A stretch of 28,671 nucleotides of DNA, taken from assembly GCA_937937835.1 (NCBI GenBank), contig CALDBJ010000153.1, forward strand, positions 1-28,671, given 5' to 3'. A model generated the notes under the pieces. That model saw only the letters and a list, made by a program, of their open reading frames with translations. It was not told the DNA's origin and searched no databases. Within the stretch, counting starts at the first letter, position 1. Each line of letters starts with the position of its first letter. Below are positions 1-6,902 of the stretch, in pieces. The stretch comes from an uncultured Collinsella sp. (GTDB taxonomy: Bacteria > Actinomycetota > Coriobacteriia > Coriobacteriales > Coriobacteriaceae). The position numbers were made by a program, and so were the translations under genes.

Positions 1-166
1 CAGCTGCGGGGTCTTTGCTGCGCTCGAGCAAGCAGCCCAACATATAAATCTGAATTTGAATTTGGATGGGAGGGGCTGGTTGCGGGTGGGGGCGTTGAGG
101 CGCGAGTGACACTTTGGGGTGCGCGGAGCCCTGGGTTGGGTCGATGATTTGGGATGAGCTTCTTAC

Positions 167-706
167 TTAGGTGAAGAGGGGCTTTATGGCTGAGAGGTAG
201 TCTTTGGCTACGTCGGCTTTATCTGCTTGGAAATTGTGCCAGGCCCACCATTGGACCATTCCTACAAAGCTTGAGGCTATGTGGTGTAGTAGGAAGCTTC
301 GGTCCATGGTGCCGGCGGGGCCTGAGGGGTCGACGGGCACGGTTTCGGCTGCTCGTGACATGATGGTCTTGCGTAAGCAGTCGGCGAAGACGCGTGAGCC
401 GGCGCCGGCTACGAGGGCTCGAACGCCCTGACGGCGCTCCCAGAGGTTGTTGAGGATATGCTCGACCTGCACGAATGGGTCGTCGAGCGGTGTGCCATCG
501 TCGTCGAGGGCGTGGGTGCAGATGTCGCTCACGAGCTCGGACAGCAGGTCGTCTTTGCTCTTAAAGAGGCCGTAGAATGTCGCGCGGCCTACGTGAGCGC
601 GCGCGATGATGTCGCCGACGGTGATCTTGCCGTAGTCCTCTTCGCGCAGCAGCTCGAAGAACGCCGCGACGATCGCGGCGCGGCTTTTGGCCTTGCGGGC
701 ATCCAT
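167..706 (-). CDS. TetR/AcrR-family transcriptional regulator
   Basis: A 179-residue DNA-binding repressor candidate. The N-terminal ~60 residues form a TetR helix-turn-helix: a helix near residues 8-22, then ITVGDIIARAHVGRATFYGL around residues 27-46 with the family-typical TFY, followed by FKSKDDLL. The rest is an all-helical ligand/dimer domain that I cannot tie to a ligand. The ATG begins 2 nt after the larC stop, so it is almost certainly co-transcribed and perhaps translationally coupled with larB-larC. This makes it a candidate regulator of the lar genes; in Lactobacillus the lar operon is controlled by LarR, which is a Crp/Fnr protein, so a TetR here would be a different solution. Family call is firm; target and ligand are inference. 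No terminator is visible downstream. Confidence 0.9.
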   Translation of the reverse strand: MDARKAKSRAAIVAAFFELLREEDYGKITVGDIIARAHVGRATFYGLFKSKDDLLSELVSDICTHALDDDGTPLDDPFVQVEHILNNLWERRQGVRALVAGAGSRVFADCLRKTIMSRAAETVPVDPSGPAGTMDRSFLLHHIASSFVGMVQWWAWHNFQADKADVAKDYLSAIKPLFT

Positions 707-708
707 GG

Positions 709-1617
709 CTATGCGTCCGCGTCAACGAGCAGACAGCGGAGCGTCCCGGAGCAGCCCTCGTAGGGGCGCTTGCCGGCGCCGTAGCCGACGGCTTCGATGC
801 GGTAGCGTGAGGGCAGTTGGTCGGACGTGCGCAGAGCAGTGACGATGGCGGCGCCCGTGGGCGTCACGAGCTCGCCGGCGACCGGTGCAGGCGTGAGGGC
901 GATATTGCCCGCCTGGCACAGGTTGACGACAGCGGGGACGGGAATGGGCATGAGGCCGTGGGCGCAGCGAATGGTGCCGTGGCCCTCGGAAAGCGACTCG
1001 ACCACGATGTCCTCAATACCCAGGTCGTCGAGGCAGATGGCGACAGAGCAGACGTCGACAATGGAGTCGACGGCGCCCACCTCGTGAAACAGGACGGTGT
1101 CGGGCGTTTTGCCGTGAGCCTTGGCCTCGGCAGCAGCGAGTACGGAAAAAATGGCAAGGGCGCGACGCTTGGCGCCATCGCTTAGCTGTGAGCCGTCGAT
1201 GATGGCGGTGACGTCCGCCAAAGAGCGGTGGTGATGGTGGTGGGCGTGATGGTGACCCTCGTGGTCGTGGTCGTGGCCATGTGCGTGCTCATGGCGGTGC
1301 TCGTGTTCGTGTTCGCCATGATCATGATGCTCATGCTCATGTGTGTGCTCGCCAGCTGCTTCGTTGCCGTAGAGCCAGGCCATGTCGTGATCATGGTTCT
1401 CGAGCTCCTCTGCCAGCTGAACGTCAAAGTCGCAGGCGTCGATGCCATGCTTGTTTACGCGGGTGACGGCAATCTCAAAGCCGCCGACCGGCAGCGTGGC
1501 GAGCTGTTCGCGCAGGTGCTCCTCGCTGGCGCCCAGGTCGAGCAGGGCTGCGACGGTCATGTCGCCGCTGATGCCCGAGGTGCCGTCGATGATAAGCGTG
1601 TGCTGATGGTTGGACAT
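709..1617 (-). CDS. larC: Nickel-pincer cofactor biosynthesis protein LarC, N-terminal (LarC1) domain only
   Basis: LarC is the nickel insertase that puts Ni into the pyridinium bis-thiocarboxylate nucleotide used by lactate racemase and related LarA enzymes. The 302-residue product starts with the LarC/DUF111 signature (IIDGTSGISGDMTVAALLDL), carries a His-rich stretch at residues 91-130 with 23 His, and continues with VLFHEVGAVDSIVDV and ELVTPTGAAIVTAL. It ends at GAGKRPYEGCSGTLRCLLVD, where full-length LarC proteins (about 400 residues) go on into the CTP-binding LarC2 domain. LarC2 is made by a programmed frameshift in Lactobacillus plantarum, but here the following DNA is a TetR gene in all its length. 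The gene lies 10 nt after larB. The protein is thus LarC1 alone, or LarC2 is encoded elsewhere. Confidence 0.88.
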   Translation of the reverse strand: MSNHQHTLIIDGTSGISGDMTVAALLDLGASEEHLREQLATLPVGGFEIAVTRVNKHGIDACDFDVQLAEELENHDHDMAWLYGNEAAGEHTHEHEHHDHGEHEHEHRHEHAHGHDHDHEGHHHAHHHHHRSLADVTAIIDGSQLSDGAKRRALAIFSVLAAAEAKAHGKTPDTVLFHEVGAVDSIVDVCSVAICLDDLGIEDIVVESLSEGHGTIRCAHGLMPIPVPAVVNLCQAGNIALTPAPVAGELVTPTGAAIVTALRTSDQLPSRYRIEAVGYGAGKRPYEGCSGTLRCLLVDADA

Positions 1618-1627
1618 AGAATGCTCC

Positions 1628-2410
1628 TTAACGGGCGCAGGGCGTGCCGGCGCTCAAATGATTGATAAGACTTGCCTGGTAGGCGGCGCCGAAGCCATTG
1701 TCGATGTTGACGACTGAAACGCCGCTGGCGCAGGAGTTGAGCATGGCGAGCAGTGCGGCCACGCCGCCAAAGCTCGCGCCATAGCCCACGCTGGTGGGGA
1801 CGGCGATGACCGGACAGCTCACAAGGCCGCCGATAACGCTCGCCAGGGCGCCTTCCATGCCGGCGATGGCGATGACCACCTGCGCCTGGGCAAGTTCCTC
1901 AGCATGAACGAGCAGGCGGTGCAGGCCGGCGACACCTACGTCGTAGAGTCGATTGACCTCGTTGCCGTAGAACTCGGCCGTCAGTGCCGCCTCTTCGGCG
2001 ACGGGCAGGTCGCTCGTGCCGGCGCAGGCGACGACGATGCGTCCGTTGCCGGTAGGGGAGGGCTTGCCACCCACCAGGGCGAGCTGGGCGTCCGGGACAT
2101 ATCCCAGGTCGATGTCGTTGCCAAGAAGCTCAGCGGTGCGCGCGGCTTTTTCGGCATCCAAGCGTGTGACTAGGATGCGCTCCTGGCCGGCATCGCGCAG
2201 CGCTTCGATAATGGCGGCAATCTGCTCGGCGGTTTTACCGGCACCGTAGACAACCTCGCCGGCTCCCTGGCGCACTCCGCGCGAAAGATCGAGCTGTGCA
2301 AAGCCCAAATCGGCGGTCGGAGCCGTCTGGATGCGCGTGAGGGCGTCGGCAGGGGTGACTGATCCGCCGGCAACATCGCTCAGCAGCTGCTCAAGATCTC
2401 GCTTATCCAT
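1628..2410 (-). CDS. larB: Pyridinium-3,5-biscarboxylic acid mononucleotide synthase LarB
   Basis: LarB carboxylates the pyridinium ring of nicotinic acid adenine dinucleotide and splits the dinucleotide, the first step to the nickel-pincer cofactor. The 260-residue protein has a PurE-like C-terminal half: VACAGTSDLPVAEEA (128-142), EFYGNEVNRLYDVGVAGLHR (146-165), GMEGALASVIGGLVSCPVIA (184-203) and LNSCASGVSVVNIDNGFGAA (224-243). Cys227 in LNSCA matches the active-site Cys known from LarB. I chose the ATG at 2410 over an upstream in-frame start because GAAGGGA sits about 7 nt ahead of it and the family sequence starts there. larC follows after 10 nt. larE (sulfur insertion) and larA are not in the window. 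Confidence 0.92.
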   Translation of the reverse strand: MDKRDLEQLLSDVAGGSVTPADALTRIQTAPTADLGFAQLDLSRGVRQGAGEVVYGAGKTAEQIAAIIEALRDAGQERILVTRLDAEKAARTAELLGNDIDLGYVPDAQLALVGGKPSPTGNGRIVVACAGTSDLPVAEEAALTAEFYGNEVNRLYDVGVAGLHRLLVHAEELAQAQVVIAIAGMEGALASVIGGLVSCPVIAVPTSVGYGASFGGVAALLAMLNSCASGVSVVNIDNGFGAAYQASLINHLSAGTPCAR

Positions 2411-2454
2411 ATATATTCCCTTCGACGGCGCAAAGTCTAGCACTCAAAGGGTAT

Positions 2455-2488
2455 GTTTCCGAACACTAAGACAAAATTGTTCGGAAAC
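2455..2488. promoter_or_regulatory. Perfect 11-bp dyad upstream of larB (candidate operator)
   Basis: GTTTCCGAACA (2455-2465) is repeated in reverse complement as TGTTCGGAAAC (2478-2488), with a 12-nt AT-rich middle. Read on the minus strand, a TATAGT hexamer overlaps the start of the dyad, so a regulator bound here would cover the start of larB-larC-tetR transcription. There is no U-run after it, so it does not look like a serB terminator. The TetR product of the same operon is an obvious but untested candidate binder. Confidence 0.45.
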
Positions 2489-2524
2489 TATAGGACGGAC
2501 TGATTCAATTGTTAGACGGATCGG

Positions 2525-3160
2525 CTAGTCGCGCAGGATGATGTCCATGGCGAGCATCAGGTTGCGCTCGTCGATGGCAAACGGGGCGGCTTCGCGCGTC
2601 TTGGGCTTGGCGCAAAACGCGATGCCCGTGCCCGCGGCCTGGATCATGGGGATGTCGTTTGCCCCGTCGCCAATAGCGACCGTGTGGGCCATGTCGACGC
2701 CGCACTCAACTGCCCAGTCCAGCAGCTGGATGAGCTTGGACTCCTTGGTCACAATCTCGGCAGCCAACTTACCGGTAAGCTTGCCGTCCACGACCTCTAG
2801 GCGGTTGGCCAGGCAAAAATCGATGCCCGCGGCGGCTGCGATCTTGTCAGCGACCTCGTGGAAGCCGCCGCTTACCACGCCGACCTTCCAGCCCTTGCTG
2901 TGTGCCGAGCGCACAAGCTCCAGCGCGCCGGGGGTAAATGTCACGCGCTCAAAAGCGCGCTCGAACACGCTCTCATCCAAGCCGGCAAGCAGCCCCACGC
3001 GCTCCTCGAGCGCTTGCTTAAAGTCCAGCTCGCCGCGCATGGCGCGTTCGGTGATCTGCGCCACCTGCTCGCCCACGCCTGCCTCCTCGCCCAACAGATC
3101 GATGACCTCCTGGTTGATGAGCGTGGAGTCGATATCCATAACAATGAGGCGTGCAGTCAT
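2525..3160 (-). CDS. serB: Phosphoserine phosphatase (HAD family)
   Basis: Cytosolic HAD-superfamily phosphatase for the last step of serine synthesis, releasing phosphate from O-phosphoserine. The 211-residue protein shows motif I MDIDSTLINQEVID (nucleophile Asp9, acid/base Asp11), motif II VVSGGFHEVADKI, a conserved Lys region (TKESKL), and motif III/IV AIGDGANDIPM. GELDFKQALEERVGLL matches the SerB cap. It lacks the N-terminal ACT-like extension of the 322-residue E. coli enzyme, as in many short SerB proteins. The start at 3160 is chosen because AAAGG precedes it at 6 nt; an in-frame extension of 15 codons upstream has no such site. It is divergent from aspS and sits 114 nt upstream of larB, which seems to have its own control site. 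Confidence 0.93.
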   Translation of the reverse strand: MTARLIVMDIDSTLINQEVIDLLGEEAGVGEQVAQITERAMRGELDFKQALEERVGLLAGLDESVFERAFERVTFTPGALELVRSAHSKGWKVGVVSGGFHEVADKIAAAAGIDFCLANRLEVVDGKLTGKLAAEIVTKESKLIQLLDWAVECGVDMAHTVAIGDGANDIPMIQAAGTGIAFCAKPKTREAAPFAIDERNLMLAMDIILRD

Positions 3161-3353
3161 GACGGGCCTTTCCAAGTGCTGTTTTATTGGGGCATATTGT
3201 CGCACGTGACGAGCGCGGGCGGGTGCCGCGGTGCGTCAATTGTTTCGTCTCCGTCAAGTCTTTGGGCAGGAGCTACTTTTCCGCGGCACATCGACACAGG
3301 TGCGATAAGATAGAACGCCATGTCTGGCTGCGCGGTTTACGCAGGCTGGGCAA

Positions 3354-3395
3354 ATCTGTACGACGCCGCCCGGAACGACACGGGGCGGCACAGAT
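3354..3395 (+). other. Leader hairpin just upstream of aspS
   Basis: The aspS leader can fold as ATCTGT (3354-3359), a 5-nt bulge, GCCGCCC (3365-3371), an 11-nt loop, then GGGCGGC (3383-3389) and ACAGAT (3390-3395). A smaller CTGCG/CGCAG hairpin precedes it near 3329-3345. The structure ends 4 nt before the strong ribosome-binding site AAAGGAGG (3400-3407). A TAAGAT hexamer at 3306-3311 could be the -10 box. No T-box consensus was found. Confidence 0.4.
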
Positions 3396-3416
3396 CCATA
3401 AAGGAGGATCACTGGT

Positions 3417-5204
3417 ATGAGCCAGACCCGTCCCATCGACGAGCATTCCATGCACACCCGTACCTGCGGCGAGCTTCGCCGCGAGAACGTGGGCGAAGAG
3501 GTCACCCTCACCGGTTGGGTGAGCCGTCGCCGCGACCACGGCGGCCTTATCTTCTGCGATCTTCGCGACCGCGAGGGCATCACGCAGCTCACCTTCGACC
3601 CCGAGCACTCCGACGGCGACGCCTTTAAGATCGCCGAGACCATGCGTCCCGAGTGGCCCATCAAGATCCACGGCGTCGTGCGCTCCCGTGGCGAGGAGAC
3701 CACCAACACCAAGCTCGCGACCGGCGAGATCGAGGTCCTGACCGACCACGCCGAGGTTCTCAACACGTCCGTCACCCCGCCGTTCCAGATCGAGGACGGC
3801 ATCGAGACCAGCGAGGACACCCGCCTGCGCTATCGCTATCTGGACCTCCGCCGTCCCGAGATGATGGCCAACCTCAAGCTGCGCTCCGACTTTACCTTTG
3901 CCATTCGCGAGGCGCTGCACAACCGTGAGTTCATGGAGGTCGAGACGCCCTCCCTGTTTAAGTCCACGCCCGAGGGCGCCCGCGACTTCATCGTTCCCAG
4001 CCGTATTCAGCCGGGCAACTTCTACGCCCTGCCGCAGTCCCCGCAGCTCCTGAAGCAGCTGCTTATGGTCGGTGGCGTCGAGCGCTACTATCAGGTTGCC
4101 AAGTGCTTCCGCGACGAGGACCTGCGTGCCGACCGTCAGCCCGAGTTCACTCAGGTCGATATCGAGATGTCCTTCGTGGACCAGAACGACGTTATGAGCG
4201 CGCTCGAAGAGGTCCTGGCCGATGCCTTCGGCCGCATGGGTGTCGAGATGCCCACGCCGCTGCGTCGCATGAACTACTGGGAGGCCATGGACACCTATGG
4301 CTCCGACAAGCCCGATACCCGCTACGGCATGCATCTGGTCGACCTGACCGACATCTTTGCCAACTCCAAGTTCAAGGTCTTTGCGACTGCCGCAAACGAG
4401 GAGGGCTCTGTCGTCAAGGCCATCAACGCCAAGGGCGCCGGTGCCTGGGCACGTGCCAAGATCGATAAGCTCGCCGGCGTGGCTTCCACGTTTGGCGCCA
4501 AGGGCCTGGCATGGATCGCCTTCCGCGAGGATGGCTCCATCAACAGCCCCATCGTCAAGTTCTTCTCGGACGAGGAGATGGCGGCTCTGCGCGAGCGCAT
4601 GGACGTCGAGCCCGGCGACCTTGTGATGTTCGCCGCCGGCCCGCGCCTGCTCTCTGACGAGATCCTGGGCGGTATGCGTTCGCACATGGCCAACGCCCTC
4701 GAGATCAAGCGCGAGGGCCACGACTTCCTGTGGGTCGTCAACTTCCCGCTGTTCCACTGGGATGAGGACCGCAAGGCTTACGCTGCCGAGCACCAGCCCT
4801 TCACTCTGCCGACCGAGACCGACATCGCCAAGATCGAGGCCGATCCGCTGGCAGCCGGTTCGTGCACCTACGACTTTGTCATGGACGGCTTTGAGGCTGG
4901 CGGCGGCGGTATGCGTATCCACAACGCCGAGATGCAGATGTCCATGCTCAAGCTCCTGGGCTTTACCGAGGAGCGCGCCGAGTCGCAGTTTGGCTTCCTC
5001 ATGGAGGCTCTCAAGTTTGGTGCGCCCCCGATGGGCGGTTTCGCTCTGGGCCTGGACCGCGTGTGCATGCTGCTCACCGGCTCCGACTCCATCCGCGACG
5101 TCATGGCGTTCCCCAAGACGGCCAGCGGCTCCGACCTTATGTCGGGCGCCCCGAGTGCCGTTTCCGGCGCCCAGCTCAAGGACGTCAGCCTGCGCCTGAT
5201 GTAG
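3417..5204 (+). CDS. aspS: Aspartate--tRNA ligase
   Basis: Class II aminoacyl-tRNA synthetase that charges tRNA-Asp. The 595-residue length and order fit bacterial AspRS: an OB-fold anticodon domain (residues ~14-115, with GWVSRRRDHGGLIFCDLRDR), the catalytic core with RYRYLDLRRPEM, the SPQLLKQLLM loop, motif 2 FRDEDLRADRQPEFTQVDIE, the inserted GAD domain (about 300-420), HQPFTLPTETD, and motif 3 GFALGLDRVCMLLTG. An excellent site AAAGGAGG lies 9 nt before the ATG at 3417. His41 (in RRRDHGG) matches the His seen in some non-discriminating AspRS proteins, whereas E. coli has Leu there; the second such site is Glu rather than Gly, so tRNA specificity stays open. A terminator follows directly. 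Confidence 0.97.
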   Translation: MSQTRPIDEHSMHTRTCGELRRENVGEEVTLTGWVSRRRDHGGLIFCDLRDREGITQLTFDPEHSDGDAFKIAETMRPEWPIKIHGVVRSRGEETTNTKLATGEIEVLTDHAEVLNTSVTPPFQIEDGIETSEDTRLRYRYLDLRRPEMMANLKLRSDFTFAIREALHNREFMEVETPSLFKSTPEGARDFIVPSRIQPGNFYALPQSPQLLKQLLMVGGVERYYQVAKCFRDEDLRADRQPEFTQVDIEMSFVDQNDVMSALEEVLADAFGRMGVEMPTPLRRMNYWEAMDTYGSDKPDTRYGMHLVDLTDIFANSKFKVFATAANEEGSVVKAINAKGAGAWARAKIDKLAGVASTFGAKGLAWIAFREDGSINSPIVKFFSDEEMAALRERMDVEPGDLVMFAAGPRLLSDEILGGMRSHMANALEIKREGHDFLWVVNFPLFHWDEDRKAYAAEHQPFTLPTETDIAKIEADPLAAGSCTYDFVMDGFEAGGGGMRIHNAEMQMSMLKLLGFTEERAESQFGFLMEALKFGAPPMGGFALGLDRVCMLLTGSDSIRDVMAFPKTASGSDLMSGAPSAVSGAQLKDVSLRLM

Positions 5205-5228
5205 GCGAGTGGCTACATATTGCCCGCA

Positions 5229-5262
5229 ACGAGGGAAGGACGCGTGCCTTCCCTCGTTTTTT
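5229..5262 (+). terminator. Rho-independent terminator of aspS
   Basis: ACGAGGGAAGG (5229-5239) pairs perfectly with CCTTCCCTCGT (5247-5257) around a 7-nt loop, followed by six T residues. It lies 25 nt after the aspS stop. Confidence 0.93.
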
Positions 5263-5273
5263 ATGCGCCGAGG

Positions 5274-5503
5274 TTGTGAGGGCATGGGATGACCAGGCGT
5301 CGCGGAAAGTGCATCCCGGAATCTGCGTCCAGAACGGGTCGCGCTTTCCCAAAGGGGACCCTCTGGGAAAGCGCGACCCAGAATTCGGCAAAATAATGGG
5401 GCACAGTTTCCGGTTGAGCTGTCTAACGGAAACTGTGCCCCAGAACGAGCGCTCAAAACGGGGCAGGCTTTCCGCAACAACTGTCTGGCGGAAAGCCTGC
5501 CCC
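5274..5503. repeat. Tandem 62-bp hairpin array (three full units plus one decayed)
   Basis: Three perfect 15-bp inverted repeats with 14-nt loops stand at 5336-5379, 5398-5441 and 5460-5503, with start-to-start distance exactly 62 bp twice. A fourth unit in the same register (5274-5335) keeps its right arm at the predicted place (5303-5317) but has a damaged left arm. Arms begin GGG and have TTTCC near the loop; spacers of 18 nt often begin AGAA. The arm sequences differ between units yet pair fully inside each unit. The array fills the gap between the convergent aspS and lacI-type genes; the last unit starts 6 nt past the regulator's stop and might end its transcript. Confidence 0.9.
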
Positions 5504-5509
5504 AATTTC

Positions 5510-6526
5510 TTATAGCGAGTCTCTCTGGATCAGCTGCATGTGCATCACGGAGGTGGTTGGCTCGGCACCCTTGATCATGTCGAGCGCAATGTTGGCGGCC
5601 ATGTGGCCTTCTTCGCGCAGGGGCTGGCGGACGGTCGTGAGCGCGGGGACGCAGCGCGTCGCAATCTCGTGATCGTCGAAGCCGACGACAGAAACGTCCG
5701 CCGGAACGGATAGGCCTGCCTCGTTGAGTGCGGTGATGACGCCAGCCGCGATACGGTCCGATCCGCAGAGCACGCCATCGAAAGCGATCTCGCGCGCGAG
5801 AATCTGGTGCATGGCCTGATAGCCGTCTCCGCTGTTCCAGCCGGTATAGATAACGTTTGCGTCTGGGAGGTCTTCGCCCAAGACGGCGCGGTAGCCGCGC
5901 AGGCGGTCGGCAACAGCGGGGTTGTCTTGCGGTCCCAACACGGCGACGATATCTTTGCGCCCGCGATCCTTTATGGCGAGTGCCGCAAAGCGTCCGCCCT
6001 CTTCGTCGTCAGAGTAGACTGTCGAGAACACATCGCGATAGGGGTGGCCCTCGAGCTGGCCGCACAACACGGTGGGTACGCCCAGCTCGCACAGTACCTC
6101 GAGCAGCTCGCTGCCCTTGTAGGGGGAGACGTCGATCACGGCGTCGAACGAGCGGCGCTCAAAGTGCTCGCGTGCGCGGTTGCGCTCATGCGTAGAAGAC
6201 GCCTGCAAGATAACGGGCAGATAGGACGACTCCGACAGTTCCTCGGTAATGCCGCTCAAAAACTCGCTATAAGTGGGGTCGCTGAAGAGTTCACTTAGGG
6301 GCTCGGTCACGAGCACGGCGATGATTTCCGTGCGCCCGACAGCGAGCGCTCGGCCACGAGCGTTGGGGACAAAATTGACTTCCTTGGCCGCCGCGCGGAC
6401 GCGCTTTTTGGTTTCCTCGCTAATGCGGGGCGAATCGTTGAGAGCGCGCGATGCTGTGGAGCGCGACACGCCGGCAGCTGCGGCAACCTCGGCAAGCGTA
6501 GGTGCGGTGCGAACTGGTTGGGTCAT
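5510..6526 (-). CDS. LacI-family transcriptional regulator of the beta-galactosidase operon
   Basis: A 338-residue LacI/GalR-type repressor. The N-terminal helix-turn-helix spans about residues 10-30 (TLAEVAAAAGVSRSTASRAL), with the hinge helix region VPNARGRALAVGRT near 53-65. The rest is a periplasmic-binding-like sugar domain with FDAVIDVSPYKG, DDEEGGRFAA, GVLCGSDRIAAGVITALNEA and SVVGFDDHEIATRCVPALTT. AGGAGA stands 4 nt before the ATG. It reads away from ebgA-ebgC, and three copies of a CAACCGGTTG palindrome lie between them, so control of the beta-galactosidase genes by this protein is very likely. The inducer (lactose, allolactose, galactose or other) cannot be read from the sequence. 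A TATAGT hexamer near 6590 on the minus strand may be its -10 box. Confidence 0.93.
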   Translation of the reverse strand: MTQPVRTAPTLAEVAAAAGVSRSTASRALNDSPRISEETKKRVRAAAKEVNFVPNARGRALAVGRTEIIAVLVTEPLSELFSDPTYSEFLSGITEELSESSYLPVILQASSTHERNRAREHFERRSFDAVIDVSPYKGSELLEVLCELGVPTVLCGQLEGHPYRDVFSTVYSDDEEGGRFAALAIKDRGRKDIVAVLGPQDNPAVADRLRGYRAVLGEDLPDANVIYTGWNSGDGYQAMHQILAREIAFDGVLCGSDRIAAGVITALNEAGLSVPADVSVVGFDDHEIATRCVPALTTVRQPLREEGHMAANIALDMIKGAEPTTSVMHMQLIQRDSL

Positions 6527-6769
6527 GGCGTCTCCTGGAGAATGCGGTCGATGTTGTCGCTGATACGGGCTGGTGCGGATACAGCTTACTATAGTGCGCC
6601 TGAACAGCGTTCATGATATCCGGTGACCGGTGTCGTTTTGCAACCAAGCCGCAATCGAATACGTCTCGTATGGGTGAGATATCAGCGGGCGTGGCGGTTG
6701 CCTACGAGCTTAAGAACGATGTCTTGCGCTGAGTTTCGATACTCAGGGTGACATAAGTGTTGCGGTTGT

Positions 6770-6783
6770 ACAACCGGTTGCAC
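6770..6783. promoter_or_regulatory. LacI-type operator O1
   Basis: ACAACCGGTTGCAC with the perfect core palindrome CAACCGGTTG (6771-6780). It is the farthest of three copies from ebgA; its centre is 45 bp from that of O2. Such CG-centred palindromes are typical of LacI-family sites. Confidence 0.8.
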
Positions 6784-6814
6784 CGTTAACCCGACCAAAT
6801 CGACCGTTCAGCGG

Positions 6815-6828
6815 ACAACCGGTTGCAC
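6815..6828. promoter_or_regulatory. LacI-type operator O2 (overlaps the -35 box)
   Basis: Second copy of ACAACCGGTTGCAC, core 6816-6825. Its last six bases, TTGCAC (6823-6828), are the likely -35 element, so bound repressor would block RNA polymerase. Centre to centre 42 bp from O3, about four helical turns. Confidence 0.82.
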
Positions 6829-6852
6829 AGTTTTTTGCATCGCCCGTAAGAT
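6823..6852 (+). promoter_or_regulatory. Promoter of the beta-galactosidase operon
   Basis: TTGCAC (6823-6828), 18-bp spacer, TAAGAT (6847-6852). The start of transcription would fall near 6859, inside operator O3. The placement between two operators supports the call. Confidence 0.65.
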
Positions 6853-6856
6853 AAGG

Positions 6857-6870
6857 ACAACCGGTTGCAC
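6857..6870. promoter_or_regulatory. LacI-type operator O3 (covers the predicted transcription start)
   Basis: Third copy of ACAACCGGTTGCAC, core 6858-6867, placed 32 nt before the ebgA ATG and across the predicted start site. Confidence 0.82.
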
Positions 6871-6902
6871 AAGAATCACTACGATGACGAAGGAGCATCA
6901 CC

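Noticed and set aside
640..760. Programmed frameshift from larC into a LarC2 reading frame
   Set aside because: Neither other frame downstream of larC shows LarC2 sequence; the DNA encodes a normal TetR N-terminus.
3206..3416. T-box riboswitch ahead of aspS
   Set aside because: No AGGGTGG-type T-box sequence and no specifier loop could be found.
3273..5480. Long open frame of about 735 codons opposite aspS
   Set aside because: Mirror of codon bias in a GC-rich gene; no domain, no ribosome-binding site, and it overlaps an unmistakable synthetase.
5274..5503. CRISPR array
   Set aside because: Regular period, but units are hairpins with varying arms rather than identical repeats with unique spacers, and no cas genes are present.
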